In this document: in pieces, positions 1-11,700 of the stretch
Numbering within the stretch: the stretch's first letter is position 1
How the letters are laid out: each line of letters starts with the position of its first letter
Source: Plasmopara viticola
Taxonomy: Eukaryota > Oomycota > Peronosporomycetes > Peronosporales > Peronosporaceae
Length of the DNA: 64,000 nucleotides
Reading direction: 5' to 3'
Assembly (NCBI GenBank): GCA_001695595.3
Contig: MBPM02000156.1
Span: forward strand, 1-64,000
Translations under genes and position numbers: made by a program
The notes under the pieces: generated by a model
Database searches by the model: none
Told to the model about the DNA's origin: nothing
Seen by the model: the letters and a program-made list of their open reading frames with translations, nothing else

Positions 1-26
1 ATCGCTGCTACAAAAAGAAAATTAGT

Positions 27-119
27 TGGCCAGTGTGGATTCGAACCCACGCCCTTCTTGACCAAAGCTTACACTGGCAAAGCTTACACTGGCGCCTTAG
101 ACCGCTTCGCCGATCGACC
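27..119 (-). pseudogene. Degenerate tRNA-Leu copy, left-edge unit
   Basis: Same degenerate type as the copy at 763-841, but with a 15-bp tandem duplication (aagcttacactggca) inside and one base lost from the T arm (gtgtggatt instead of gtgtgggatt). It is the only degenerate copy with private lesions, possibly because it lies at a sequence end. Confidence 0.85.
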
Positions 120-402
120 ACTCGGTACTAGATCAAGCTTTCACGATAAAGAAACATAGCAAACTCACAGTCCATCAGCAAAACAGTTTTGGAAAGAATA
201 CCGTGATCAGCCCATAAGCTTACATTGTATTTAAGAGGCGACATCGACAACCCATAATGAAATGCTCCAATATAACGGAATCTTACTTCCACTTTAAGCT
301 GTATTTCGGTGTGGGGACGTTAAAGACACTCAACAAAGCTATAACGTAACATAAAGGCGCAAATAATGCAGCAAACTCGCTGCTACGAAAAGAAAATTAA
401 GT

Positions 403-482
403 TGGCCAATGTGGGATTCGAACCCACGCCCTTTCGGACCAGTGCCTTAAACTGGCGCCTTAGACCGCTCGGCCAATTGACC
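403..482 (-). tRNA. tRNA-Leu(AAG), array 1 unit 1
   Basis: 80-nt type II tRNA. The acceptor stem GGTCAAT pairs with ATTGGCC (one G-U), the discriminator base is A, the D stem is GCC/GGC, and the anticodon stem CCAGT/ACTGG encloses loop TTAAGGC, giving anticodon AAG (Leu, read as IAG). There is an 11-nt variable arm with a CC/GG pair, and the T arm is GTGGG-TTCGAAT-CCCAC. Internal A box (TGGCCGAGCGG) and B box (GGTTCGAATCC) match the RNA polymerase III consensus, and two T4 runs follow the 3' end as terminators. The body appears identical in all units. Confidence 0.97.
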
Positions 483-762
483 GATAGACACTCGATCATA
501 CGTTTATTTGTAGATGAATTTAAACGAAAAGAACACCCCAACAAAAGGCAGCTGTGGTAATAATAACGTGTTTTACCATATTTATTATGGGATGCAAGGG
601 CACCCATTATACATACAACTTAGAGAGGATTACAGCCTTCACTTCCGTAATATGCTGCATACTGTATCATAGAGGTCAAAGGGACACTCAAACAAGGCTG
701 CTGAGTGACATTGAGGTGCGAGTAAGGCAACAAAATAGCTGCTACAAAAAGAAAATTTATGT

Positions 763-841
763 TGGCCAGTGTGGGATTCGAACCCACGCCCTTCTTGACC
801 AAAGCTTACACTGGCGCCTTAGACCGCTTCGCCGATCGACC
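763..841 (-). pseudogene. Degenerate tRNA-Leu-like copy, unit 1
   Basis: 79-nt relative of the intact tRNA. The acceptor stem GGTCGAT/ACTGGCC has an A-C mismatch and a G-U. Invariant U8 is replaced by C, and the D stem GCG/GGC has a G-G clash. One base is lost from the anticodon arm, so CCAG/TTGG pairs weakly around an 8-nt loop, and the variable arm has lost its CC/GG pairing. The T arm and B box are perfect and T4/T5 terminators follow, so polymerase III binding may persist. It is unlikely to be a charged Leu tRNA, and it is identical in every unit except the first. Confidence 0.85.
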
Positions 842-1126
842 ACTCGGTACTAGATCAAGCTTTCACGATAAAGAAACATAGCAAACTCACAGTCCATCAG
901 CAAAACAGTTTTGGAAAGAATACCGTGATCAGCCCATAAGCTTACATTGTATTTAAGAGGCGACATCGACAACCCATAATGAAATGCTCCAATATAACGG
1001 AATCTTACTTCCACTTTAAGCTGTATTTCGGTGTGGGGACGTTAAAGAGACACTCAACAAAGCTATAACGTAACATAAAGGCGCAAATAATGCAGCAAAC
1101 TCGCTGCTACGAAAAGAAAATTAAGT

Positions 1127-1206
1127 TGGCCAATGTGGGATTCGAACCCACGCCCTTTCGGACCAGTGCCTTAAACTGGCGCCTTAGACCGCTCGGCCAA
1201 TTGACC
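1127..1206 (-). tRNA. tRNA-Leu(AAG), unit 2
   Basis: 724 bp after unit 1. Confidence 0.95.
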
Positions 1207-1486
1207 GATAGACACTCGATCATACGTTTATTTGTAGATGAATTTAAACGAAAAGAACACCCCAACAAAAGGCAGCTGTGGTAATAATAACGTGTTTTAC
1301 CATATTTATTATGGGATGCAAGGGCACCCATTATACATACAACTTAGAGAGGATTACAGCCTTCACTTCCGTAATATGCTGCATACTGTATCATAGAGGT
1401 CAAAGGGACACTTAAACAAGGCTGCTGAGTGACATTGAGGTGCGAGTAAGGCAACAAAATAGCTGCTACAAAAAGAAAATTTATGT

Positions 1487-1565
1487 TGGCCAGTGTGGGA
1501 TTCGAACCCACGCCCTTCTTGACCAAAGCTTACACTGGCGCCTTAGACCGCTTCGCCGATCGACC
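1487..1565 (-). pseudogene. Degenerate tRNA-Leu copy, unit 2
   Basis: 360 bp past the intact tRNA of its unit. Confidence 0.83.
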
Positions 1566-1850
1566 ACTCGGTACTAGATCAAGCTTTCACGATAAAGAAA
1601 CATAGCAAACTCACAGTCCATCAGCAAAACAATTTTGGAAAGAATACCGTGATCAGCCCATAAGCTTACATTGTATTTAAGAGGCGACATCGACAACCCA
1701 TAATGAAATGCTCCAATATAACGGAATCTTACTTCCACTTTAAGCTGTATTTCGGTGTGGGGACGTTAAAGAGACACTCAACAAAGCTATAACGTAACAT
1801 AAAGGCGCAAATAATGCAGCAAACTCGCTGCTACGAAAAGAAAATTAAGT

Positions 1851-1930
1851 TGGCCAATGTGGGATTCGAACCCACGCCCTTTCGGACCAGTGCCTTAAAC
1901 TGGCGCCTTAGACCGCTCGGCCAATTGACC
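1851..1930 (-). tRNA. tRNA-Leu(AAG), unit 3
   Basis: 724 bp after unit 2. Confidence 0.95.
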
Positions 1931-2211
1931 GATAGACACTCGATCATACGTTTATTTGTAGAGGAATTTAAACGAAAAGAACACCCCAACAAAAGGCAGC
2001 TGTGGTAATAATAACGTGTTTTACTCATATTTATTATGGGATGCAAGGGCACCCATTATACATACAACTTAGAGAGGATTACAGCCTTCACTTCCGTAAT
2101 ATGCTGCATACTGTATCATAGAGGTCAAAGGGACACTCAAACAAGGCTGCTGAGTGACATTGAGGTGCGAGTAAGGCAACAAAATAGCTGCTACAAAAAG
2201 AAAATTTATGT

Positions 2212-2290
2212 TGGCCAGTGTGGGATTCGAACCCACGCCCTTCTTGACCAAAGCTTACACTGGCGCCTTAGACCGCTTCGCCGATCGACC
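2212..2290 (-). pseudogene. Degenerate tRNA-Leu copy, unit 3
   Basis: 361 bp past the intact tRNA. Confidence 0.83.
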
Positions 2291-2575
2291 ACTCGGTACT
2301 AGATCAAGCTTTCACGATAAAGAAACATAGCAAACTCACAGTCCATCAGCAAAACAGTTTTGGAAAGAATACCGTGATCAGCCCATAAGCTTACATTGTA
2401 TTTAAGAGGCGACATCGACAACCCATAATGAAATGCTCCAATATAACGGAATCTTACTTCCACTTTAAGCTGTATTTCGGTGTGGGGACGTTAAAGAGAC
2501 ACTCAACAAAGCTATAACGTAACATAAAGGCGCAAATAATGCAGCAAACTCGCTGCTACGAAAAGAAAATTAAGT

Positions 2576-2655
2576 TGGCCAATGTGGGATTCGAACCCAC
2601 GCCCTTTCGGACCAGTGCCTTAAACTGGCGCCTTAGACCGCTCGGCCAATTGACC
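2576..2655 (-). tRNA. tRNA-Leu(AAG), unit 4
   Basis: 725 bp after unit 3. Confidence 0.95.
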
Positions 2656-2936
2656 GATAGACACTCGATCATACGTTTATTTGTAGAGGAATTTAAACGA
2701 AAAGAACACCCCAACAAAAGGCAGCTGTGGTAATAATAACGTGTTTTACCCATATTTATTATGGGATGCAAGGGCACCCATTATACATACAACTTAGAGA
2801 GGATTACAGCCTTCACTTCCGTAATATGCTGCATACTGTATCATAGAGGTCAAAGGGACACTCAAACAAGGCTGCTGAGTGACATTGAGGTGCGAGTAAG
2901 GCAACAAAATAGCTGCTACAAAAAGAAAATTTATGT

Positions 2937-3015
2937 TGGCCAGTGTGGGATTCGAACCCACGCCCTTCTTGACCAAAGCTTACACTGGCGCCTTAGACCG
3001 CTTCGCCGATCGACC
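2937..3015 (-). pseudogene. Degenerate tRNA-Leu copy, unit 4
   Basis: 361 bp past the intact tRNA. Confidence 0.83.
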
Positions 3016-3300
3016 ACTCGGTACTAGATCAAGCTTTCACGATAAAGAAACATAGCAAACTCACAGTCCATCAGCAAAACAGTTTTGGAAAGAATACCGT
3101 GATCAGCCCATAAGCTTACATTGTATTTAAGAGGCGACATCGACAACCCATAATGAAATGCTCCAATATAACGGAATCTTACTTCCACTTTAAGCTGTAT
3201 TTCGGTGTGGGGACGTTAAAGAGACACTCAACAAAGCTATAACGTAACATAAAGGCGCAAATAATGCAGCAAACTCGCTGCTACGAAAAGAAAATTAAGT

Positions 3301-3380
3301 TGGCCAATGTGGGATTCGAACCCACGCCCTTTCGGACCAGTGCCTTAAACTGGCGCCTTAGACCGCTCGGCCAATTGACC
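3301..3380 (-). tRNA. tRNA-Leu(AAG), unit 5
   Basis: 725 bp after unit 4. Confidence 0.95.
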
Positions 3381-3658
3381 GATAGACACTCGATCATACG
3401 TTTATTTGTAGAGAATTTAAACGAAAAGAACACCCCAACAAAAGGCAGCTGTGGTAATAATAACGTGTTTTACCATATTTATTATGGGATGCAAGGGCAC
3501 CCATTATACATACAACTTAGAGAGATTACAGCCTTCACTTCCGTAATATGCTGCATACTGTATCATAGAGGTCAAAGGGACACTCAAACAAGGCTGCTGA
3601 GTGACATTGAGGTGCGAGTAAGGCAACAAAATAGCTGCTACAAAAAGAAAATTTATGT

Positions 3659-3737
3659 TGGCCAGTGTGGGATTCGAACCCACGCCCTTCTTGACCAAAG
3701 CTTACACTGGCGCCTTAGACCGCTTCGCCGATCGACC
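3659..3737 (-). pseudogene. Degenerate tRNA-Leu copy, unit 5
   Basis: 358 bp past the intact tRNA. Confidence 0.83.
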
Positions 3738-4021
3738 ACTCGGTACTAGATCAAGCTTTCACGATAAAGAAACATAGCAAACTCACAGTCCATCAGCAAA
3801 ACATTTTGGAAAGAATACCGTGATCAGCCCATAAGCTTACATTGTATTTAAGAGGCGACATCGACAACCCATAATGAAATGCTCCAATATAACGGAATCT
3901 TACTTCCACTTTAAGCTGTATTTCGGTGTGGGGACGTTAAAGAGACACTCAACAAAGCTATAACGTAACATAAAGGCGCAAATAATGCAGCAAACTCGCT
4001 GCTACGAAAAGAAAATTAAGT

Positions 4022-4101
4022 TGGCCAATGTGGGATTCGAACCCACGCCCTTTCGGACCAGTGCCTTAAACTGGCGCCTTAGACCGCTCGGCCAATTGAC
4101 C
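4022..4101 (-). tRNA. tRNA-Leu(AAG), unit 6
   Basis: 721 bp after unit 5. Confidence 0.95.
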
Positions 4102-4380
4102 GATAGACACTCGATCATACGTTTATTTGTAGAGAATTTAAACGAAAAGAACACCCCAACAAAAGGCAGCTGTGGTAATAATAACGTGTTTTACCATATT
4201 TATTATGGGATGCAAGGGCACCCATTATACATACAACTTAGAGAGGATTACAGCCTTCACTTCCGTAATATGCTGCATACTGTATCATAGAGGTCAAAGG
4301 GACACTCAAACAAGGCTGCTGAGTGACATTGAGGTGCGAGTAAGGCAACAAAATAGCTGCTACAAAAAGAAAATTTATGT

Positions 4381-4459
4381 TGGCCAGTGTGGGATTCGAA
4401 CCCACGCCCTTCTTGACCAAAGCTTACACTGGCGCCTTAGACCGCTTCGCCGATCGACC
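4381..4459 (-). pseudogene. Degenerate tRNA-Leu copy, unit 6
   Basis: 359 bp past the intact tRNA. Confidence 0.83.
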
Positions 4460-4743
4460 ACTCGGTACTAGATCAAGCTTTCACGATAAAGAAACATAGC
4501 AAACTCACAGTCCATCAGCAAAACATTTTGGAAAGAATACCGTGATCAGCCCATAAGCTTACATTGTATTTAAGAGGCGACATCGACAACCCATAATGAA
4601 ATGCTCCAATATAACGGAATCTTACTTCCACTTTAAGCTGTATTTCGGTGTGGGGACGTTAAAGAGACACTCAACAAAGCTATAACGTAACATAAAGGCG
4701 CAAATAATGCAGCAAACTCGCTGCTACGAAAAGAAAATTAAGT

Positions 4744-4823
4744 TGGCCAATGTGGGATTCGAACCCACGCCCTTTCGGACCAGTGCCTTAAACTGGCGCC
4801 TTAGACCGCTCGGCCAATTGACC
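4744..4823 (-). tRNA. tRNA-Leu(AAG), unit 7
   Basis: 722 bp after unit 6. Confidence 0.95.
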
Positions 4824-5103
4824 GATAGACACTCGATCATACGTTTATTTGTAGAGAATTTAAACGAAAAGAACACCCCAACAAAAGGCAGCTGTGGTAA
4901 TAATAACGTGTTTTACCCATATTTATTATGGGATGCAAGGGCACCCATTATACATACAACTTAGAGAGGATTACAGCCTTCACTTCCGTAATATGCTGCA
5001 TACTGTATCATAGAGGTCAAAGGGACACTCAAACAAGGCTGCTGAGTGACATTGAGGTGCGAGTAAGGCAACAAAATAGCTGCTACAAAAAGAAAATTTA
5101 TGT

Positions 5104-5182
5104 TGGCCAGTGTGGGATTCGAACCCACGCCCTTCTTGACCAAAGCTTACACTGGCGCCTTAGACCGCTTCGCCGATCGACC
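5104..5182 (-). pseudogene. Degenerate tRNA-Leu copy, unit 7
   Basis: 360 bp past the intact tRNA. Confidence 0.83.
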
Positions 5183-5467
5183 ACTCGGTACTAGATCAAG
5201 CTTTCACGATAAAGAAACATAGCAAACTCACAGTCCATCAGCAAAACAGTTTTGGAAAGAATACCGTGATCAGCCCATAAGCTTACATTGTATTTAAGAG
5301 GCGACATCGACAACCCATAATGAAATGCTCCAATATAACGGAATCTTACTTCCACTTTAAGCTGTATTTCGGTGTGGGGACGTTAAAGAGACACTCAACA
5401 AAGCTATAACGTAACATAAAGGCGCAAATAATGCAGCAAACTCGCTGCTACGAAAAGAAAATTAAGT

Positions 5468-5547
5468 TGGCCAATGTGGGATTCGAACCCACGCCCTTTC
5501 GGACCAGTGCCTTAAACTGGCGCCTTAGACCGCTCGGCCAATTGACC
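5468..5547 (-). tRNA. tRNA-Leu(AAG), unit 8
   Basis: 724 bp after unit 7. Confidence 0.95.
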
Positions 5548-5828
5548 GATAGACACTCGATCATACGTTTATTTGTAGAGGAATTTAAACGAAAAGAACA
5601 CCCCAACAAAAGGCAGCTGTGGTAATAATAACGTGTTTTACCCATATTTATTATGGGATGCAAGGGCACCCATTATACATACAACTTAGAGAGGATTACA
5701 GCCTTCACTTCCGTAATATGCTGCATACTGTATCATAGAGGTCAAAGGGACACTCAAACAAGGCTGCTGAGTGACATTGAGGTGCGAGTAAGGCAACAAA
5801 ATAGCTGCTACAAAAAGAAAATTTATGT

Positions 5829-5907
5829 TGGCCAGTGTGGGATTCGAACCCACGCCCTTCTTGACCAAAGCTTACACTGGCGCCTTAGACCGCTTCGCCG
5901 ATCGACC
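5829..5907 (-). pseudogene. Degenerate tRNA-Leu copy, unit 8
   Basis: 361 bp past the intact tRNA. Confidence 0.83.
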
Positions 5908-6192
5908 ACTCGGTACTAGATCAAGCTTTCACGATAAAGAAACATAGCAAACTCACAGTCCATCAGCAAAACAATTTTGGAAAGAATACCGTGATCAGCC
6001 CATAAGCTTACATTGTATTTAAGAGGCGACATCGACAACCCATAATGAAATGCTCCAATATAACGGAATCTTACTTCCACTTTAAGCTGTATTTCGGTGT
6101 GGGGACGTTAAAGAGACACTCAACAAAGCTATAACGTAACATAAAGGCGCAAATAATGCAGCAAACTCGCTGCTACGAAAAGAAAATTAAGT

Positions 6193-6272
6193 TGGCCAAT
6201 GTGGGATTCGAACCCACGCCCTTTCGGACCAGTGCCTTAAACTGGCGCCTTAGACCGCTCGGCCAATTGACC
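6193..6272 (-). tRNA. tRNA-Leu(AAG), unit 9
   Basis: 725 bp after unit 8; the following spacer carries the gaattc variant shared with the units next to the Polinton. Confidence 0.95.
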
Positions 6273-6553
6273 GATAGACACTCGATCATACGTTTATTTG
6301 TAGAGGAATTCAAACGAAAAGAACACCCCAACAAAAGGCAGCTGTGGTAATAATAACGTGTTTTACCCATATTTATTATGGGATGCAAGGGCACCCATTA
6401 TACATACAACTTAGAGAGGATTACAGCCTTCACTTCCGTAATATGCTGCATACTGTATCATAGAGGTCAAAGGGACACTCAAACAAGGCTGCTGAGTGAC
6501 ATTGAGGTGCGAGTAAGGCAACAAAATAGCTGCTACAAAAAGAAAATTTATGT

Positions 6554-6632
6554 TGGCCAGTGTGGGATTCGAACCCACGCCCTTCTTGACCAAAGCTTAC
6601 ACTGGCGCCTTAGACCGCTTCGCCGATCGACC
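6554..6632 (-). pseudogene. Degenerate tRNA-Leu copy, unit 9
   Basis: 361 bp past the intact tRNA. Confidence 0.83.
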
Positions 6633-6917
6633 ACTCGGTACTAGATCAAGCTTTCACGATAAAGAAACATAGCAAACTCACAGTCCATCAGCAAAACAGT
6701 TTTGGAAAGAATACCGTGATCAGCCCATAAGCTTACATTGTATTTAAGAGGCGACATCGACAACCCATAATGAAATGCTCCAATATAACGGAATCTTACT
6801 TCCACTTTAAGCTGTATTTCGGTGTGGGGACGTTAAAGAGACACTCAACAAAGCTATAACGTAACATAAAGGCGCAAATAATGCAGCAAACTCGCTGCTA
6901 CGAAAAGAAAATTAAGT

Positions 6918-6997
6918 TGGCCAATGTGGGATTCGAACCCACGCCCTTTCGGACCAGTGCCTTAAACTGGCGCCTTAGACCGCTCGGCCAATTGACC
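6918..6997 (-). tRNA. tRNA-Leu(AAG), unit 10
   Basis: 725 bp after unit 9; gaattc spacer variant. Confidence 0.95.
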
Positions 6998-7278
6998 GAT
7001 AGACACTCGATCATACGTTTATTTGTAGAGGAATTCAAACGAAAAGAACACCCCAACAAAAGGCAGCTGTGGTAATAATAACGTGTTTTACCCATATTTA
7101 TTATGGGATGCAAGGGCACCCATTATACATACAACTTAGAGAGGATTACAGCCTTCACTTCCGTAATATGCTGCATACTGTATCATAGAGGTCAAAGGGA
7201 CACTCAAACAAGGCTGCTGAGTGACATTGAGGTGCGAGTAAGGCAACAAAATAGCTGCTACAAAAAGAAAATTTATGT

Positions 7279-7357
7279 TGGCCAGTGTGGGATTCGAACC
7301 CACGCCCTTCTTGACCAAAGCTTACACTGGCGCCTTAGACCGCTTCGCCGATCGACC
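7279..7357 (-). pseudogene. Degenerate tRNA-Leu copy, unit 10
   Basis: 361 bp past the intact tRNA. Confidence 0.83.
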
Positions 7358-7642
7358 ACTCGGTACTAGATCAAGCTTTCACGATAAAGAAACATAGCAA
7401 ACTCACAGTCCATCAGCAAAACAGTTTTGGAAAGAATACCGTGATCAGCCCATAAGCTTACATTGTATTTAAGAGGCGACATCGACAACCCATAATGAAA
7501 TGCTCCAATATAACGGAATCTTACTTCCACTTTAAGCTGTATTTCGGTGTGGGGACGTTAAAGAGACACTCAACAAAGCTATAACGTAACATAAAGGCGC
7601 AAATAATGCAGCAAACTCGCTGCTACGAAAAGAAAATTAAGT

Positions 7643-7722
7643 TGGCCAATGTGGGATTCGAACCCACGCCCTTTCGGACCAGTGCCTTAAACTGGCGCCT
7701 TAGACCGCTCGGCCAATTGACC
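7643..7722 (-). tRNA. tRNA-Leu(AAG), unit 11
   Basis: 725 bp after unit 10; the 5' flank has a private 5-bp deletion near 7749. Confidence 0.95.
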
Positions 7723-7999
7723 GATAGACACTCGATCATACGTTTATTTATGAATTTAAACGAAAAGAACACCCCAACAAAAGGCAGCTGTGGTAATAAT
7801 AACGTGTTTTACCCATATTTATTATGGGATGCAAGGGCACCCATTATACATACAACTTAGAGAGGATTACAGCCTTCACTTCCGTAATATGCTGCATACT
7901 GTATCATAGAGGTCAAAGGGACACTCAAACAAGGCTGCTGAGTGACATTGAGGTGCGAGTAAGGCAACAAAATAGCTGCTACAAAAAGAAAATTTATGT

Positions 8000-8078
8000 T
8001 GGCCAGTGTGGGATTCGAACCCACGCCCTTCTTGACCAAAGCTTACACTGGCGCCTTAGACCGCTTCGCCGATCGACC
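8000..8078 (-). pseudogene. Degenerate tRNA-Leu copy, unit 11
   Basis: 357 bp past the intact tRNA. Confidence 0.83.
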
Positions 8079-8363
8079 ACTCGGTACTAGATCAAGCTTT
8101 CACGATAAAGAAACATAGCAAACTCACAGTCCATCAGCAAAACAGTTTTGGAAAGAATACCGTGATCAGCCCATAAGCTTACATTGTATTTAAGAGGCGA
8201 CATCGACAACCCATAATGAAATGCTCCAATATAACGGAATCTTACTTCCACTTTAAGCTGTATTTCGGTGTGGGGACGTTAAAGAGACACTCAACAAAGC
8301 TATAACGTAACATAAAGGCGCAAATAATGCAGCAAACTCGCTGCTACGAAAAGAAAATTAAGT

Positions 8364-8443
8364 TGGCCAATGTGGGATTCGAACCCACGCCCTTTCGGAC
8401 CAGTGCCTTAAACTGGCGCCTTAGACCGCTCGGCCAATTGACC
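8364..8443 (-). tRNA. tRNA-Leu(AAG), unit 12
   Basis: 721 bp after unit 11. Confidence 0.95.
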
Positions 8444-8724
8444 GATAGACACTCGATCATACGTTTATTTGTAGAGGAATTTAAACGAAAAGAACACCCC
8501 AACAAAAGGCAGCTGTGGTAATAATAACGTGTTTTACCCATATTTATTATGGGATGCAAGGGCACCCATTATACATACAACTTAGAGAGGATTACAGCCT
8601 TCACTTCCGTAATATGCTGCATACTGTATCATAGAGGTCAAAGGGACACTCAAACAAGGCTGCTGAGTGACATTGAGGTGCGAGTAAGGCAACAAAATAG
8701 CTGCTACAAAAAGAAAATTTATGT

Positions 8725-8803
8725 TGGCCAGTGTGGGATTCGAACCCACGCCCTTCTTGACCAAAGCTTACACTGGCGCCTTAGACCGCTTCGCCGATCG
8801 ACC
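8725..8803 (-). pseudogene. Degenerate tRNA-Leu copy, unit 12
   Basis: 361 bp past the intact tRNA. Confidence 0.83.
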
Positions 8804-9087
8804 ACTCGGTACTAGATCAAGCTTTCACGATAAAGAAACATAGCAAACTCACAGTCCATCAGCAAAACAATTTGGAAAGAATACCGTGATCAGCCCATAA
8901 GCTTACATTGTATTTAAGAGGCGACATCGACAACCCATAATGAAATGCTCCAATATAACGGAATCTTACTTCCACTTTAAGCTGTATTTCGGTGTGGGGA
9001 CGTTAAAGAGACACTCAACAAAGCTATAACGTAACATAAAGGCGCAAATAATGCAGCAAACTCGCTGCTACGAAAAGAAAATTAAGT

Positions 9088-9167
9088 TGGCCAATGTGGG
9101 ATTCGAACCCACGCCCTTTCGGACCAGTGCCTTAAACTGGCGCCTTAGACCGCTCGGCCAATTGACC
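9088..9167 (-). tRNA. tRNA-Leu(AAG), unit 13
   Basis: 724 bp after unit 12. Confidence 0.95.
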
Positions 9168-9448
9168 GATAGACACTCGATCATACGTTTATTTGTAGAG
9201 GAATTTAAACGAAAAGAACACCCCAACAAAAGGCAGCTGTGGTAATAATAACGTGTTTTACCCATATTTATTATGGGATGCAAGGGCACCCATTATACAT
9301 ACAACTTAGAGAGGATTACAGCCTTCACTTCCGTAATATGCTGCATACTGTATCATAGAGGTCAAAGGGACACTCAAACAAGGCTGCTGAGTGACATTGA
9401 GGTGCGAGTAAGGCAACAAAATAGCTGCTACAAAAAGAAAATTTATGT

Positions 9449-9527
9449 TGGCCAGTGTGGGATTCGAACCCACGCCCTTCTTGACCAAAGCTTACACTGG
9501 CGCCTTAGACCGCTTCGCCGATCGACC
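9449..9527 (-). pseudogene. Degenerate tRNA-Leu copy, unit 13
   Basis: 361 bp past the intact tRNA. Confidence 0.83.
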
Positions 9528-9812
9528 ACTCGGTACTAGATCAAGCTTTCACGATAAAGAAACATAGCAAACTCACAGTCCATCAGCAAAACAATTTTGG
9601 AAAGAATACCGTGATCAGCCCATAAGCTTACATTGTATTTAAGAGGCGACATCGACAACCCATAATGAAATGCTCCAATATAACGGAATCTTACTTCCAC
9701 TTTAAGCTGTATTTCGGTGTGGGGACGTTAAAGAGACACTCAACAAAGCTATAACGTAACATAAAGGCGCAAATAATGCAGCAAACTCGCTGCTACGAAA
9801 AGAAAATTAAGT

Positions 9813-9892
9813 TGGCCAATGTGGGATTCGAACCCACGCCCTTTCGGACCAGTGCCTTAAACTGGCGCCTTAGACCGCTCGGCCAATTGACC
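9813..9892 (-). tRNA. tRNA-Leu(AAG), unit 14
   Basis: 725 bp after unit 13. Confidence 0.95.
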
Positions 9893-10173
9893 GATAGACA
9901 CTCGATCATACGTTTATTTGTAGAGGAATTTAAACGAAAAGAACACCCCAACAAAAGGCAGCTGTGGTAATAATAACGTGTTTTACCCATATTTATTATG
10001 GGATGCAAGGGCACCCATTATACATACAACTTAGAGAGGATTACAGCCTTCACTTCCGTAATATGCTGCATACTGTATCATAGAGGTCAAAGGGACACTC
10101 AAACAAGGCTGCTGAGTGACATTGAGGTGCGAGTAAGGCAACAAAATAGCTGCTACAAAAAGAAAATTTATGT

Positions 10174-10252
10174 TGGCCAGTGTGGGATTCGAACCCACGC
10201 CCTTCTTGACCAAAGCTTACACTGGCGCCTTAGACCGCTTCGCCGATCGACC
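10174..10252 (-). pseudogene. Degenerate tRNA-Leu copy, unit 14
   Basis: 361 bp past the intact tRNA. Confidence 0.83.
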
Positions 10253-10536
10253 ACTCGGTACTAGATCAAGCTTTCACGATAAAGAAACATAGCAAACTCA
10301 CAGTCCATCAGCAAAACATTTTGGAAAGAATACCGTGATCAGCCCATAAGCTTACATTGTATTTAAGAGGCGACATCGACAACCCATAATGAAATGCTCC
10401 AATATAACGGAATCTTACTTCCACTTTAAGCTGTATTTCGGTGTGGGGACGTTAAAGAGACACTCAACAAAGCTATAACGTAACATAAAGGCGCAAATAA
10501 TGCAGCAAACTCGCTGCTACGAAAAGAAAATTAAGT

Positions 10537-10616
10537 TGGCCAATGTGGGATTCGAACCCACGCCCTTTCGGACCAGTGCCTTAAACTGGCGCCTTAGACC
10601 GCTCGGCCAATTGACC
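10537..10616 (-). tRNA. tRNA-Leu(AAG), unit 15
   Basis: 724 bp after unit 14. Confidence 0.95.
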
Positions 10617-10897
10617 GATAGACACTCGATCATACGTTTATTTGTAGAGGAATTTAAACGAAAAGAACACCCCAACAAAAGGCAGCTGTGGTAATAATAA
10701 CGTGTTTTACCCATATTTATTATGGGATGCAAGGGCACCCATTATACATACAACTTAGAGAGGATTACAGCCTTCACTTCCGTAATATGCTGCATACTGT
10801 ATCATAGAGGTCAAAGGGACACTCAAACAAGGCTGCTGAGTGACATTGAGGTGCGAGTAAGGCAACAAAATAGCTGCTACAAAAAGAAAATTTATGT

Positions 10898-10976
10898 TGG
10901 CCAGTGTGGGATTCGAACCCACGCCCTTCTTGACCAAAGCTTACACTGGCGCCTTAGACCGCTTCGCCGATCGACC
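10898..10976 (-). pseudogene. Degenerate tRNA-Leu copy, unit 15
   Basis: 361 bp past the intact tRNA. Confidence 0.83.
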
Positions 10977-11261
10977 ACTCGGTACTAGATCAAGCTTTCA
11001 CGATAAAGAAACATAGCAAACTCACAGTCCATCAGCAAAACAATTTTGGAAAGAATACCGTGATCAGCCCATAAGCTTACATTGTATTTAAGAGGCGACA
11101 TCGACAACCCATAATGAAATGCTCCAATATAACGGAATCTTACTTCCACTTTAAGCTGTATTTCGGTGTGGGGACGTTAAAGAGACACTCAACAAAGCTA
11201 TAACGTAACATAAAGGCGCAAATAATGCAGCAAACTCGCTGCTACGAAAAGAAAATTAAGT

Positions 11262-11341
11262 TGGCCAATGTGGGATTCGAACCCACGCCCTTTCGGACCA
11301 GTGCCTTAAACTGGCGCCTTAGACCGCTCGGCCAATTGACC
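11262..11341 (-). tRNA. tRNA-Leu(AAG), unit 16
   Basis: 725 bp after unit 15. Confidence 0.95.
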
Positions 11342-11621
11342 GATAGACACTCGATCATACGTTTATTTGTAGAGAATTTAAACGAAAAGAACACCCCAAC
11401 AAAAGGCAGCTGTGGTAATAATAACGTGTTTTACCCATATTTATTATGGGATGCAAGGGCACCCATTATACATACAACTTAGAGAGGATTACAGCCTTCA
11501 CTTCCGTAATATGCTGCATACTGTATCATAGAGGTCAAAGGGACACTCAAACAAGGCTGCTGAGTGACATTGAGGTGCGAGTAAGGCAACAAAATAGCTG
11601 CTACAAAAAGAAAATTTATGT

Positions 11622-11700
11622 TGGCCAGTGTGGGATTCGAACCCACGCCCTTCTTGACCAAAGCTTACACTGGCGCCTTAGACCGCTTCGCCGATCGACC
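11622..11700 (-). pseudogene. Degenerate tRNA-Leu copy, unit 16
   Basis: 360 bp past the intact tRNA. Confidence 0.83.

Noticed and set aside
763..841. Degenerate copy as a second functional tRNA (other anticodon or intron-bearing)
   Set aside because: Mismatches fall in the acceptor, D and anticodon stems, U8 is lost and no intron boundary restores pairing; AAG remains at the anticodon position.
366..853. Repeated open frames of 60-160 codons across every array unit on both strands
   Set aside because: They read through the tRNA genes (for example ANVGFEPTPFRTSALNWRLRPLG is antisense tRNA-Leu, a well-known annotation artefact) and change length with each spacer indel.
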